A stretch of 64,000 bases of DNA from Apostichopus japonicus (taxonomy: Eukaryota > Echinodermata > Holothuroidea > Aspidochirotida > Stichopodidae). The position numbers and the translations under genes are program-made. Below the pieces are notes generated by a model. That model ran no database searches and was not told where the DNA came from. It worked only from the letters and a program-made list of their open reading frames with translations. The DNA is taken from positions 11,737,764-11,801,763 of the forward strand of contig NC_092583.1 in the NCBI RefSeq assembly GCF_037975245.1, in the 5' to 3' direction. Positions 60,001-62,844 of the stretch are shown here, piece after piece (positions within the stretch are counted from its first letter, which is position 1; the number at the start of each line of letters is the position of its first letter).

Positions 60001-62844
60001 ACACACATTAGCCCCCCCCCCTTTCCCCCTAGTGCAAAAATGGGGCATACACCCCTGCTCAAGGGTATGTAACACATCACTTGGTATTTGATATTTCTTA
60101 GAAATCTAAGATTCTATGATCTCTGTAAAAAGTAAGCCGGGCTGACGTAACTGCCAATTTACAATATTACAGACCTTGAATTTCGTAAGACTTTTCTGGG
60201 CAATAAAACAGCATAGCCACCATGTTTTCTTAGACAGACACATTCAAAATGTTTTGATAACAGAACAAGACTCTTTTTTTTCATTTTTCTAAAAGAAATA
60301 ATTCAAGAGAGCATGGGTATGAGATTTTCAAATTTATGACTTTCAAGTACATAACATGAAAATCTATAACATTGTTTATTGAAAACTGGCAACAGGTCAA
60401 GTAAAACTACCCCTACTCTTGCTTTGTGTAAAGATAAAGAACACTGAAAAGGAATGACTTTTCATAGAGCAGCCAAAGATAAGAGTGCCAGAGGGGAGAG
60501 TATTTTTTTTTTTATAACTGTTAACAGATTCCCTCCCCCCCACCCCATAATACAGCACACTCTGATTGTGTTTTACTGCAAACTTCCCCTTCCCCTCCCC
60601 CCCCACAATACCGCACACTATTATTGTGGTTTACGGAAAAATCCCCCCCCCCCCAAATACAGCACACTCTGATTGTGTTTTACTGCAAAAATGAGTCTTA
60701 TCCTATATCTCTCTTTTTCACAATTTGGACAACTGGTAGTATTGTTCTAGGGTATTTCCATGTGTGAAAAATATCTATTTGTAATATATATATATATAGT
60801 ATATATGCTGATGACTGGTACTCACATATTTACTACACATTTATGCTGGTTTGCAAATGTTTCATTTCAGTTTCCAAACACGGCAATATCTTTCAGTCTG
60901 TGGCTGGCCCAAGACCTCCCAAAGACAATTTCACCTTTCGAGTACAAGCTGAGACTGTAAACGCATACATTTCACGTACAAATTGCGTGCAAATCTCATC
61001 CTACCACTGAGTGACCTATGTTAGTATGCACATCAGTCACATACCATATATTTAGTATACTCTTGTCATTTAGCCTCTGAAGAAGATCCTGCTAGGTTCA
61101 AAATGTCAGGCCAACTTATGTTCACACATTCTCTTACACAAGCTCTCTAGTGGATAAGCAGTTTGCTAACAGTTTTATTTTATTTTTATTTTATTTAATA
61201 AACTCAACATGCTTTTCCAATTATGGGCAAAATCAGTGAGACAAATGATTGTATTTGGTGAGAATTTTTTTGGGTGGGTGTTCTATGGCTCACTAAAATG
61301 TTTTAAGAAAAAGGCTGTAAATTGATACATTTCACTAAATATCATGTCGATATAAGCTGGACTATCCAAACTTTTATTTTCCAGATCCTGGACTAGGCTA
61401 TATGGATCCCTCATTCATCTGTTTATATATAGTTTTTATTTTATTTGACATGCTTCTGACCTTTTAAAAACCTTATTGAAGGGGAAAAAGTCAATGCACT
61501 GTCACATTCCACTCTGAGACACACAGTACAACCATTACAAAAAGTAAACTAAAAATTGGATAGGAAACCTGATATATCCACAGCTTTCAGGGATGCTGAA
61601 GGCTAGATCGAGCCCTGCTGACAATTAAATTACCAGCCTTCCTCATTGAAAGTCTTGGCTTTCCCTTAAGAAATATATGGAATATTGAGCACGCATTATT
61701 CTTTATCCAATATTTCCCTGGGCCCAACTAATGGACCCTGGGCCTTGAGACTGCAGTCCCCCTCCCCCTGAACCCCTACACACCCCTTCTTGCTGATCGG
61801 GACAACCTGCCGGCAGGGCTAGTACAGATAATCCAATATCTACTGTAGATGTCTACCGCAGAGATGTCTACCGTATATGTCTACTACAGATGTCTACCGC
61901 AGATGTCTACCGCAGATGTCTACCCAGATGTCTATCTCAGGTGTGTACCGCAGATGTCTAATGTAAATGTCTACCGTACATGTCTATTGCACATGTCTAC
62001 CGTAGATGTTTACCGTAGATGTATATCCAGATGTCTACCGTTGATGTATACCCAGATGTCTACCGCAGATTTCTACCATAGATGTCTACAGCAGATGTCT
62101 ACCGTAGATATCTACCGCATATGTCTAATGTAGATGTCTACCGCAGATGTCTACCCAGATGTCTACCGTAGATGTCTACCGTAGATGTCTACCGTAGATC
62201 TCTACGCAGATGGTCTACCGCAGATGTCTACTGCAGATGTCTATCTCAGGTGTGTACCGCAGATGTCTAATGTAAATGTCTACCGTACATGTCTATTGCA
62301 CATGTCTACCGTAGATGTTTACCGTAGATGTATATCCAGATGTCTACCGTTGATGTATACCCAGATGTCTACCGCAGATTTCTACCATAGATGTCTACAG
62401 CAGATGTCTACCGTAGATATCTACCGCATATGTCTAATGTAGATGTCTACCACAGATGTCTACCCAGATGTCTACCGTAGATGTCTACCGTAGATGTCTA
62501 CCGTAGATCTCTACGCAGATGGTCTACCGCAGATGTCTACTGCAGATGTCTATCTCAGGTGTGTACCGCAGATGTCTAATGTAAATGTCTACTGTATATG
62601 TCTACTATATGTCTACTGTATATGCCTACGCAGCCTACACAAAAGAGAAATCATTTTGACCATGGGAATATTTACCAGCCTACCGTCCTGCCTCTGCCAT
62701 TTTAAGACCAGATCATATCATGTCGATTTCGATGAACATTTAATAGTGATAAAAGGTTAACAAACTTAAAGCAAGTCTCAAGACACATACCTTTATCTCC
62801 CTTGGGTCCATCTGCTCCATCCAGTCCGGGTGATCCAGTCCCTC
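1..62844 (-). CDS. COL18A1-like: Multiplexin (collagen XV/XVIII-type) alpha chain gene, open at both ends
   Basis: The gene encodes a secreted basement-membrane collagen alpha chain. Thirty-four intact exons are visible on the minus strand, including one alternative first exon, and all join in one frame through GT/AG introns. In protein order they give: a signal peptide (short isoform), a long Gly-X-Y region broken by many short interruptions, a trimerization domain (7973-8104), a Thr/Ser/Pro hinge (4550-4819), and an endostatin domain (2520-2588, 1525-1737, 1-26). This C-terminal order defines collagens XV and XVIII; fibrillar collagens end in a COLFI domain and collagen IV in a C4 domain. 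Most exons are multiples of 3 nt beginning with a Gly codon, so exon skipping would keep frame. The 3' end (rest of endostatin) and the long-isoform 5' end lie outside the window. I cannot tell XV from XVIII; an invertebrate ancestor of both is likely. Confidence 0.93.
165..1490. repeat. 52-bp minisatellite filling the endostatin intron
   Basis: About 25 head-to-tail copies of a 52-bp unit built from CATGTTTCTGGTATCTTA, AATATCAATCTGATATC and TTATGATACCACATTG. Left-hand copies keep an exact 52-bp spacing (starts 215, 267, 319). Copies right of about 580 are more diverged and partly shortened. GATATC and GATACC words recur throughout. It occupies nearly all of the intron between the two endostatin exons. 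Short open frames on both strands here are by-products. Confidence 0.93.
1525..1737 (-). CDS. COL18A1-like: Endostatin domain, first half
   Basis: Seventy-one codons starting [16 protein letters not shown] and including [35 protein letters not shown] and LPIMNYN. The match to endostatin is clear: ALNxPLxG, GADxxCxxQ, the near-invariant GL[14 protein letters not shown] and SIVR. The first of the four endostatin cysteines is present. NGT is an N-glycosylation sequon. The acceptor is CCTCTCTTTAG and the donor is GTAAGT. In vertebrates the released domain binds heparin and inhibits angiogenesis; the role in this animal is not known from sequence. The middle of a conserved basic pair is replaced (REEDR against RRADR in human). 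Confidence 0.95.
1738..2519. other. Intron between endostatin and linker exons
   Basis: The interval holds a short (AAATC)n tract at 1776-1795 and T-rich sequence. The minus-strand frame of 189 codons here has no recognisable domain and no collagen features. Nothing else seen. Confidence 0.6.
2520..2588 (-). CDS. COL18A1-like: Multiplexin hinge/endostatin linker exon
   Basis: Twenty-three codons, TSQSV then [18 protein letters not shown]. It is a GC-rich island in AT-rich intron, with acceptor CTCTTCTCAG and donor GTAAGC. It is phase 0 at both ends, matching its neighbours. Its last residue precedes LYMYALN, where human endostatin has V before LHLVALN at about the same point. Similarity to known endostatin N-termini is low, so the call rests on splice signals, phase and position. 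Confidence 0.65.
3875..4015 (+). repeat. 36-bp tandem repeat, about three copies
   Basis: AATGCTCATGAATAAACATC followed by AAGTCAGCCTG occurs at about 3918 and 3954 with diverged copies on either side. It lies in the intron 2589-4549, which is otherwise AT-rich with no exon-like segment. Confidence 0.75.
4550..4819 (-). CDS. COL18A1-like: Multiplexin Thr/Ser/Pro-rich NC1 hinge exon
   Basis: Ninety codons if the exon starts at GAT 4819. About half the residues are Thr (19), Pro (17) or Ser (11), starting [19 protein letters not shown] and ending [12 protein letters not shown] composition like this suits mucin-type O-glycosylation and an extended linker. In vertebrate multiplexins the matching hinge is cut by proteases to release endostatin. 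The donor is GTAAGA. The acceptor is uncertain: the best polypyrimidine-AG ends at 4827 and would put the exon out of phase with the trimerization exon, whereas AG at 4820-4821 keeps frame. Confidence 0.82.
4820..7972. other. Intron between trimerization and hinge exons
   Basis: A 3.15-kb intron. The right part is the 97-bp minisatellite. The left part (4830-6100) is AT-rich with no collagen-like or hinge-like exon that I could find. An extra small exon that corrects the hinge acceptor phase remains possible. Confidence 0.55.
6110..7320 (+). repeat. 97-bp minisatellite with an internal hairpin
   Basis: Ten or more copies with spacing 96-100 bp (TTAGCAC at about 6561, 6659, 6755, 6852, 6952). 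Each unit contains AGGCACTAAAATGCCT, whose ends AGGCA/TGCCT are complementary, followed by a (TTA)n-like stretch and an AACACAACAGCTCA block. Outer copies (6110-6460 and 7000-7320) are more diverged. Confidence 0.9.
7973..8104 (-). CDS. COL18A1-like: Multiplexin C-terminal trimerization domain exon
   Basis: Forty-four codons starting [14 protein letters not shown] and ending [19 protein letters not shown] then MQQVM. This is the collagen XV/XVIII trimerization fold that brings three alpha chains together at the start of NC1. The family signature is easy to see: a G-V-basic start, an Arg-containing helix, a G-x-x-I-F-I strand, then ELYxRV-x-x-G and a hydrophobic end. Human collagen XVIII has ELYVRVQNG at the equivalent place. 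The acceptor is TTTGCAG and the donor is GTAAGTATG. With endostatin downstream, this exon fixes the family assignment. Confidence 0.93.
8357..8503 (-). CDS. COL18A1-like: Multiplexin last collagenous exon
   Basis: Forty-nine codons starting [18 protein letters not shown] and ending [12 protein letters not shown]. It is proline-rich, as expected for the stable C-terminal triple helix next to the trimerization domain, with one small imperfection (GESIPG). The acceptor is GTCAACAG and the donor is GTGAGT. Confidence 0.93.
8504..9270. other. Intron with a 17-base poly-G run
   Basis: No exon-like segment. Poly-G at 9085-9101 followed by GTTGGG. C-rich stretch at 8840-8870. Confidence 0.6.
9271..9339 (-). 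CDS. COL18A1-like: Multiplexin exon with interruption
   Basis: Twenty-three codons: a non-collagenous [16 protein letters not shown], then triplets QGLPGPQ. The acceptor is TTGTCAG and the donor is GTCAGT. Confidence 0.87.
9340..9718. other. Intron, nothing seen
   Basis: AT-rich, with poly-T runs and no repeat or coding signal recognised. Confidence 0.6.
9719..9790 (-). CDS. COL18A1-like: Multiplexin collagenous exon
   Basis: Twenty-four codons starting [16 protein letters not shown] and ending GQKGQK, perfect Gly-X-Y. The acceptor is CACTCTAG and the donor is GTAATA. Confidence 0.9.
9791..10629. other. Intron, nothing seen
   Basis: A 61-codon minus-strand frame near 9859-10044 shows no collagen or splice support. 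No repeat recognised. Confidence 0.6.
10630..10673 (-). CDS. COL18A1-like: Multiplexin collagenous exon, split Gly codon
   Basis: A 44-nt exon starting GT (end of a Gly codon), then [14 protein letters not shown]. The acceptor is GTCTTAAAG and the donor is GTAAGT. It contains RDGRDG. Confidence 0.87.
10674..11453. other. Intron, nothing seen
   Basis: AT-rich. No repeat or coding signal recognised. Confidence 0.6.
11454..11484 (-). CDS. COL18A1-like: Multiplexin collagenous exon, split Gly codon
   Basis: A 31-nt exon, [10 protein letters not shown] plus one base. The acceptor is TTTATCAG and the donor is GTAAGATT. It ends in phase 1. The G joins GT of the next exon to form Gly, so these two exons must be included or skipped together to keep frame. 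Confidence 0.87.
11485..11862. other. Intron, nothing seen
   Basis: C-rich tract at 11756-11777. No coding signal recognised. Confidence 0.6.
11863..11916 (-). CDS. COL18A1-like: Multiplexin collagenous exon
   Basis: Eighteen codons, [18 protein letters not shown]. The triplets end in a short AATSV tail. The acceptor is CATGTAG and the donor is GTAAGT. Confidence 0.88.
11917..12319. other. Intron, nothing seen
   Basis: AT-rich with poly-T and poly-A runs. No coding signal recognised. Confidence 0.6.
12320..12343 (-). CDS. COL18A1-like: Multiplexin micro-exon, 24 nt
   Basis: Eight codons, GFAPENFK, phase 0. The acceptor is CTTGCCAG and the donor is GTAAAT. It is not a collagen repeat and forms a short interruption between GPKGE and GDKGEQG. 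At 24 nt it is the smallest exon in the model, supported mainly by splice signals and frame. Confidence 0.7.
12757..12793 (-). pseudogene. Broken collagen micro-exon (one extra base, in-frame stop)
   Basis: A 37-nt segment between the exons at 12977 and 12320 has a good acceptor (GGTTTCTAG) and donor (GTGAGT). It reads GQFGTQGQ and then TAA. Ignoring one T gives a 36-nt, 12-codon exon of the class common in this gene, ending QNFTP. Either it is a decayed exon that is now skipped, a poison exon, or an assembly error. I left it out of the gene model. Confidence 0.45.
12977..13045 (-). CDS. COL18A1-like: Multiplexin collagenous exon
   Basis: Twenty-three codons starting [16 protein letters not shown] and ending GPKGE, perfect Gly-X-Y. 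The acceptor is GACCCTAG and the donor is GTAAGA. Confidence 0.9.
13292..13706 (+). repeat. Unequal tandem duplication next to a splice donor
   Basis: Copy 1 (13292-13550) and copy 2 (13551-13706) share the blocks TTTCAYGAGATAATCATGAA, AATGCACACAAAA, ATTCATG and GGGCACACACTGG. Copy 2 lacks about 100 bp of the middle. The end of copy 2 lies 11 bp from the donor of the exon at 13718. The rest of the intron (13046-13291) is C-rich with no exon. Confidence 0.8.
13718..13843 (-). CDS. COL18A1-like: Multiplexin collagenous exon with interruption
   Basis: Forty-two codons: GVKG, an interruption [16 protein letters not shown], then basic triplets [14 protein letters not shown] and a tail HFGISGYP. 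The acceptor is ATTCTAG and the donor is GTAAGTACC. The basic cluster KRGKRGPKG is a plausible heparin- or matrix-binding patch, by composition only. Confidence 0.9.
14001..14105 (+). repeat. Dispersed hairpin repeat, copy 1 (diverged)
   Basis: Core CTTCTGAAGAAGTTCCTGCT then AGGATAGAACAGTCAGGCC, followed by CAGTGGATAAACAATTTCTA. It is the most diverged of five copies (24121, 33361, 53907, 61073). The inner stem is damaged (TTCCT/AGGAT). Confidence 0.75.
14310..14645 (+). mobile_element. 5'-truncated LINE 3' end
   Basis: The frame starting near 14334 reads [17 protein letters not shown], then [20 protein letters not shown] and STFKSFL. This is the C-terminal tail typical of non-LTR retrotransposon ORF2 proteins (R-S/T-F-x-x-x-G-x-x-LWN-x-LP-x-x-IR and FK-x-x-LKTHLF). 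A frame slip after FKSFL puts the expected KTHLFTC in another frame, so it is broken. It ends in a 3' UTR with CGCCTTGAGCAGTGACTTTT and an (ATT)n tail. It is a dead fragment inserted in an intron in the orientation opposite to the gene. Confidence 0.8.
14717..14797 (-). CDS. COL18A1-like: Multiplexin collagenous exon
   Basis: Twenty-seven codons starting [16 protein letters not shown] and ending GPQGPQ, perfect Gly-X-Y. The acceptor is ATCATAG and the donor is GTAAGT. Confidence 0.9.
14798..15228. other. Intron, nothing seen
   Basis: AT-rich, with poly-A runs. No repeat or exon recognised. Confidence 0.6.
15229..15327 (-). CDS. COL18A1-like: Multiplexin collagenous exon
   Basis: Thirty-three codons: [16 protein letters not shown], then triplets to GYPGPR. 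It begins with SKD rather than Gly, continuing from the preceding non-collagenous exon. The acceptor is GCTCCCTAG and the donor is GTAAGT. Confidence 0.9.
15600..15870 (+). repeat. 147-bp direct duplication
   Basis: GAAAAGAATACGTCTGAAT, ATGAGGGGCGAC and a GATAAA-rich block ending in GACGTTAA occur at about 15630 and again at about 15777. A shorter GATAAACAGGATTAA pair lies just before (15465-15490). The rest of the intron to 16519 shows nothing more. Confidence 0.78.
16520..16597 (-). CDS. COL18A1-like: Multiplexin non-collagenous exon with helical character
   Basis: Twenty-six codons starting [19 protein letters not shown] and ending GGIIAGQ. It has no Gly-X-Y pattern. Hydrophobic residues (L, F, V, L, I) recur every three or four positions, as in a short amphipathic helix, and NQT is a second N-glycosylation sequon. 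With the end of the previous exon it makes a 35-residue interruption. The acceptor is TTTATCAG and the donor is GTAAGG. Confidence 0.88.
16598..17430. other. Intron, nothing seen
   Basis: No repeat or exon recognised apart from a short (AAT)n run at about 17390. Confidence 0.6.
17431..17580 (-). CDS. COL18A1-like: Multiplexin collagenous exon leading into a glycosylatable interruption
   Basis: Fifty codons starting [18 protein letters not shown] and ending [15 protein letters not shown]. The acceptor is CCCTGTAG and the donor is GTAAGA. The triplet repeat stops at [13 protein letters not shown] is an N-glycosylation sequon. The next exon continues the non-collagenous segment. Confidence 0.92.
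17806..17850 (-). CDS. COL18A1-like: Multiplexin collagenous exon, 45 nt
   Basis: Fifteen codons, [15 protein letters not shown]. The acceptor is TTACCTAG and the donor is GTGAGT. Confidence 0.88.
19060..20960 (+). repeat. 300-400-bp tandem repeat rich in AGGTCA half-sites
   Basis: Copies begin at TGACCTTTGGTGACCT or its variants near 19068, 19363, 19760, 20160 and 20457, so units alternate between about 290 and 400 bp. Shared blocks include GGATCACATGACCGTTAAG, CCCCTATACCATTTGCAAC, TCACACCTTGG and ACTTCGCACACGAAGGTCAC. Almost every block carries AGGTCA or TGACCT. In two longer copies (19624-19650, 20024-20057) three or four half-sites stand in tandem. The rest of the intron (17851-19060 and 20960-21251) shows no exon. 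Confidence 0.9.
21252..21296 (-). CDS. COL18A1-like: Multiplexin collagenous exon, 45 nt
   Basis: Fifteen codons, [15 protein letters not shown]. The acceptor is TGTACAG and the donor is GTAAGTAG. The 3.4-kb intron that follows in the transcript carries the AGGTCA-rich repeat array. Confidence 0.88.
21297..21793. other. Intron, nothing firm
   Basis: A GC-richer patch at 21597-21640 contains GGTACC, but I could not build a collagen exon with consistent phase there. Confidence 0.5.
21794..21829 (-). CDS. COL18A1-like: Multiplexin collagenous exon, 36 nt
   Basis: Twelve codons, [12 protein letters not shown]. The acceptor is GTTTTAG and the donor is GTACGT. Confidence 0.87.
21830..23172. other. 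Intron, nothing seen
   Basis: C-run at 21998-22014. No exon or repeat recognised in the remaining 1.3 kb. Confidence 0.55.
23173..23325 (-). CDS. COL18A1-like: Multiplexin collagenous exon
   Basis: Fifty-one codons: MVE, then uninterrupted triplets starting [16 protein letters not shown] and ending [10 protein letters not shown]. The acceptor is TTCTCTGCAG. The donor GTACAT is weak but clearly bounds the frame. One of the longest perfect triple-helical stretches in the gene. Confidence 0.92.
23890..23931 (-). CDS. COL18A1-like: Multiplexin non-collagenous mini-exon
   Basis: Fourteen codons, [14 protein letters not shown]. The acceptor is CCCAATAG and the donor is GTACGT. It joins the tail [10 protein letters not shown] of the preceding exon to MVEGLPG of the next, giving an interruption of about 25 residues, long enough to act as a flexible hinge. 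Confidence 0.78.
24121..24165 (+). repeat. Dispersed hairpin repeat, copy 2 (core only)
   Basis: GCCTCTGCAGAAGATCCTGC then TAGGATCGAAACGTCAGGCC. The inner stem GATCC/GGATC around TGCTA is perfect. The outer arms GCCT/AGGC pair. Confidence 0.85.
24571..24892 (+). repeat. 161-bp direct duplication
   Basis: Copies at 24571 and 24732 share GCAAAAAGCTACT, GTTCTTTTTGAGATAAA, AACAAAAGATAGAG, AACCAAACAGCTTGATCGAC and a CTGTAAC end. A few base changes and small gaps separate them. Confidence 0.85.
25540..25865 (+). repeat. AT-rich repeats around TTGTTTACAATTT
   Basis: TGTTGTTTACAATTT occurs at about 25683, 25752 and 25792. TATCAACCAATTTCC occurs at about 25718 and 25826. Together they give an imperfect 110-bp repeat just downstream in the intron of the exon at 25986. 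Confidence 0.7.
25986..26129 (-). CDS. COL18A1-like: Multiplexin collagenous exon ending in a non-collagenous tail
   Basis: Forty-eight codons starting [19 protein letters not shown], with a proline-rich [12 protein letters not shown] and a tail [10 protein letters not shown]. The acceptor is GTGTAG and the donor is GTAAGC. The tail starts a non-collagenous segment that continues through the next exon. Confidence 0.9.
26130..26895. other. Intron, nothing firm
   Basis: A (GGGGGAGGAA)n short tract at 26436-26475 is the only repeat noted. Confidence 0.55.
26896..26931 (-). CDS. COL18A1-like: Multiplexin collagenous exon, 36 nt
   Basis: Twelve codons, [12 protein letters not shown]. The acceptor is AATCTGTAG and the donor is GTAAGT. 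An AT-rich (ATGTAAAT)n tract begins about 20 nt upstream of the acceptor. Confidence 0.87.
26945..27032. repeat. AT-rich ATGTAAAT simple repeat
   Basis: About ten imperfect copies of AAATATGTA lie immediately upstream, in transcript sense, of the exon at 26896. Confidence 0.85.
28662..28950 (-). mobile_element. Probable SINE/LINE-like retroelement fragment
   Basis: It starts with (ATA)n then GCCATTTATATAGCGCC and CTATGGCGCTTTACAAGG. It runs into a segment with GGCAAGTTGTTCCACACCTT, a word common in marine invertebrate repeats. The (ATT)n plus TATATAGCGC pattern is shared with 43300 and 55776, so the minus strand is the likely sense. No intact frame seen. Confidence 0.5.
29037..29099 (-). CDS. 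COL18A1-like: Multiplexin collagenous exon
   Basis: Twenty-one codons, [18 protein letters not shown] then GLQ, perfect Gly-X-Y. The acceptor is TTTCTCAG and the donor is GTGAGT. Confidence 0.9.
29100..29557. other. Intron, nothing seen
   Basis: No repeat or exon recognised. Short open frames on both strands have no known domain. Confidence 0.55.
29558..29788 (-). CDS. COL18A1-like: Multiplexin collagenous exon with a Cys-X-Cys interruption
   Basis: A 231-nt exon (77 codons) starting [13 protein letters not shown] and ending GSMGPPGPP; the largest collagenous exon here. Near residue 52 the triplet pattern breaks at TNCSCSEG, which has two cysteines, one residue apart. The acceptor is CTGTCTAG and the donor is GTTAGT. 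These are the only cysteines I see in the triple-helical part, so they could link chains by disulfides. Confidence 0.92.
29789..30589. other. Intron, nothing seen
   Basis: AT-rich, with a C-run at 30211-30220. Confidence 0.6.
30590..30631 (-). CDS. COL18A1-like: Multiplexin non-collagenous mini-exon
   Basis: Fourteen codons, [14 protein letters not shown], with no regular Gly-X-Y pattern. The acceptor is TTTTACAG and the donor is GTAAGTAG. It is phase 0 on both sides. It separates two collagen blocks as a discrete interruption, and its size and composition resemble the exon at 23890. Confidence 0.8.
30632..32882. other. Intron with the tetranucleotide tract
   Basis: Outside 31705-32293 the intron is AT-rich, with a G-run at 31481-31489 and no exon-like segment. 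Confidence 0.55.
31705..32293. repeat. (GGGA)n microsatellite, about 147 units
   Basis: An uninterrupted tetranucleotide repeat of about 588 bp as given. G-rich on the plus strand, so the nascent transcript of the gene is (UCCC)n. Six overlapping long open frames of PPSL or GREG repeats here are artefacts of the repeat. The true length may differ, since such tracts are hard to assemble. Confidence 0.97.
32883..32966 (-). CDS. COL18A1-like: Multiplexin collagenous exon
   Basis: Twenty-eight codons: GEPAQVLV, then perfect triplets to GPPGQPGI. The acceptor is TTTTCAG and the donor is GTGAGT. PAQVLV is a short interruption near the start. Confidence 0.88.
32967..33574. other. Intron with dispersed repeat copy 3
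   Basis: It holds the hairpin repeat at 33361-33443 plus AT-rich flank. No exon recognised. Confidence 0.6.
33361..33443 (-). repeat. Dispersed hairpin repeat, copy 3
   Basis: On the minus strand: GCCTTCGAAGAAGATCCTAC, TAGGATCGAAACATCAGGCC, then CTCTCTAGTGGATAAGGAGT and TTGCTAACAG with an AT-rich tail. The downstream block matches the copy at 61073, which shows that the family is longer than its core. Confidence 0.85.
33575..33646 (-). CDS. COL18A1-like: Multiplexin collagenous exon with weak donor
   Basis: Twenty-four codons starting [15 protein letters not shown] and ending GIKGEK, uninterrupted Gly-X-Y. The acceptor is TTATTCAG. The donor is GTTCAT, a poor match to the consensus, so this exon may splice less efficiently or be regulated. 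Being 72 nt, it could be skipped without changing frame. Confidence 0.85.
33647..39426. other. Large intron, no gene seen
   Basis: A 5.8-kb intron. C-runs at about 35042, 35850, 36790 and 38391. A CCCGCCCGCCCGC patch at about 36885. (TTA)n at 37882-37901. No exon with collagen pattern and matching phase was found, and no element with clear ends. Confidence 0.5.
39427..39462 (-). CDS. COL18A1-like: Multiplexin collagenous exon, 36 nt
   Basis: Twelve codons, [12 protein letters not shown], four perfect Gly-X-Y triplets. The acceptor is TTGCAG and the donor is GTAAG. Exons of exactly 36 nt recur in this gene (26896, 21794). Confidence 0.88.
39463..41835. other. Intron, no gene seen
   Basis: AT-rich, with many poly-A and poly-T runs and G-rich patches at about 39997 and 40341. 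No exon recognised. Confidence 0.5.
41836..41922 (-). CDS. COL18A1-like: Multiplexin collagenous exon with interruption
   Basis: An 87-nt, phase 0 exon (29 codons) with Gly-X-Y at both ends and a break [14 protein letters not shown] in the middle. The donor is GTAAGATAC. The Phe/Asn/Pro-Glu-Asp stretch is one of the non-collagenous interruptions typical of multiplexins. Confidence 0.9.
41923..42916. other. Intron, no gene seen
   Basis: C-run at 42299-42320 and (TTA)n at 42840-42865 just upstream of the donor side of the exon at 42917. Confidence 0.55.
42917..43050 (-). CDS. COL18A1-like: Multiplexin collagenous exon (common acceptor of both isoforms)
   Basis: A 134-nt exon made of Gly-X-Y triplets, starting [16 protein letters not shown] and ending [10 protein letters not shown]. 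It is rich in Asp, Glu and Lys, with KGD triplets. The acceptor is CTCTTTACAG and the donor is GTAAGA. It begins with GT, which completes a glycine codon with the G supplied by either upstream exon (62791 or 44719). It is the first exon shared by the two predicted transcripts. Confidence 0.93.
43298..43385 (-). mobile_element. Short retroelement tail fragment
   Basis: (ATT)n then ACACCGGTGCTTATATAGCG and a TGCAATGCGCTTAACAAAAC end. The tail resembles those at 28662 and 55776. No internal promoter boxes remain. The rest of 43051-44718 shows no gene. Confidence 0.5.
44719..44844 (-). CDS. COL18A1-like: Alternative first coding exon with signal peptide (short isoform)
   Basis: The coding part runs from an ATG at 44809 to 44719: 30 codons plus one base. 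The peptide starts MGFNWIYKF, has a hydrophobic core (CVLLLV) and ends ACLGQTTLA, a typical secretory signal with cleavage likely after ACLG or nearby. The ATG context CACGATGG has A at -3 and G at +4. An in-frame TGA lies 18 nt upstream, so this is a true start. A short upstream ATG overlaps it in another frame. The donor is GTAAGTAT. The exon ends in phase 1, exactly like the exon at 62791, so both can feed the exon at 43050. CTTTTACTTTTCAG before 44844 could be the acceptor of a 5'UTR intron. Confidence 0.8.
45218..45225 (-). promoter_or_regulatory. Possible TATA box of the internal promoter
   Basis: TATATAAA on the minus strand lies about 410 bp upstream of the signal-peptide ATG. A start site near 45190 would give a leader that could contain the CT/GA repeat at 45129-45152. 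A donor-like GGTAACTC near 45047 and the acceptor before 44844 could remove a 200-nt leader intron. The region is AT-rich, so a TATA-like word is not strong evidence alone. Confidence 0.3.
45226..51390. other. Long intron upstream of the internal promoter, no gene seen
   Basis: About 6 kb of AT-rich sequence with G- or C-runs at about 45965, 46889, 47161, 49057 and 49232. Short open frames show no recognisable domain or splice support. Regulatory sequence of the internal promoter may lie at the left end. Confidence 0.45.
51399..51778. mobile_element. Non-autonomous hAT-like transposon (MITE), 380 bp
   Basis: The left end is CAGTGGCGGAGC and the right end GCTCCACCACTG, 12-bp inverted repeats with one mismatch. 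CAGTGGCGGA is a common hAT family terminus. Flanks ATACATAT (51391-51398) and ATACATAA (51779-51786) match at 7 of 8 bases, fitting the 8-bp hAT target duplication. The inside has no transposase frame, so mobility would need one supplied elsewhere. Confidence 0.85.
53421..53497 (+). repeat. 16-bp tandem repeat, 4-5 copies
   Basis: GTAGGTTGAGGGAGGG repeats with exact 16-bp spacing from 53431. The surrounding 53180-53500 is strongly G-rich on the plus strand. Confidence 0.88.
53907..53946 (+). repeat. Dispersed hairpin repeat, copy 4 (intact core)
   Basis: GCCTCTGAAGAAGATCCTGC then TAGGATCGAAACGTCAGGCC. Both stems are intact; this is close to the consensus of the five copies. Confidence 0.87.
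55776..56096 (-). mobile_element. tRNA-derived SINE
   Basis: Read on the minus strand, it starts GGGAGTGTGGTGGCCAACTG. The A box TGGCCAACTGG lies near 56085 and the B box GGTTCGATTCT near 56040, the spacing of a tRNA-type Pol III promoter. A unique body follows, then a tail AAAGCGCTATATAAATC and (ATT)n. No tRNA cloverleaf is intact, so it is not a tRNA gene. Confidence 0.8.
56097..59227. other. Intron, no gene seen
   Basis: G-runs at about 57490, 57920 and 58635. Open frames show no known domain. Confidence 0.5.
59228..59385 (-). mobile_element. LINE 3' end, second copy of the same family
   Basis: The reverse complement aligns to 14480-14640. It has the same AGACCCATNTTTTCACTTGT, a TTTGTAAAGCRCCTTGAGCA block, and an ATAAGTCTCATTTAT/(ATT)n tail. 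It is shorter at the 5' end and in the same orientation as the gene. Confidence 0.78.
60520..60695 (+). repeat. Three C-run-separated copies of a 50-58-bp repeat
   Basis: ATACAGCACACTCTGATTGT, GTTTTACTGCAAA and variants start at about 60549, 60608 and 60655, each preceded by a run of C. Confidence 0.85.
61073..61190 (+). repeat. Dispersed hairpin repeat, copy 5
   Basis: GCCTCTGAAGAAGATCCTGC then TAGGTTCAAAATGTCAGGCC, followed by CTCTCTAGTGGATAAGCAGT and TTGCTAACAG and a (TTTTA)n tail. Changes in the inner stem and in GAAA suggest an old copy. Confidence 0.83.
61840..62640 (+). repeat. 13-bp minisatellite arranged in a 309-bp higher-order repeat
   Basis: The basic unit is ATGTCTACCGCAG with variants (CGTAG, CCCAG). 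The marker CTCAGGTGTGTACC falls at 61936, 62245 and 62554, exactly 309 bp apart, showing that blocks of about 24 variant units were duplicated as a whole. Open frames of MSTADVY type on the plus strand come from the repeat. It ends about 150 bp from the donor of the exon at 62791. Confidence 0.95.
62791..62844 (-). CDS. COL18A1-like: Multiplexin collagenous exon upstream of the internal promoter
   Basis: A 54-nt exon that encodes Gly-X-Y triplets, reading (G)[17 protein letters not shown](G). The acceptor is TTGACAG and the donor is GTATGTGT. It starts with the last two bases of a codon (GA) and ends with the first base (G). So it needs an exon further right, outside the window, and it joins the exon at 43050 to restore a glycine codon. 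This is the only coding exon I found right of 45 kb, and it shows that a longer isoform exists. No start codon or signal peptide accompanies it. Confidence 0.85.
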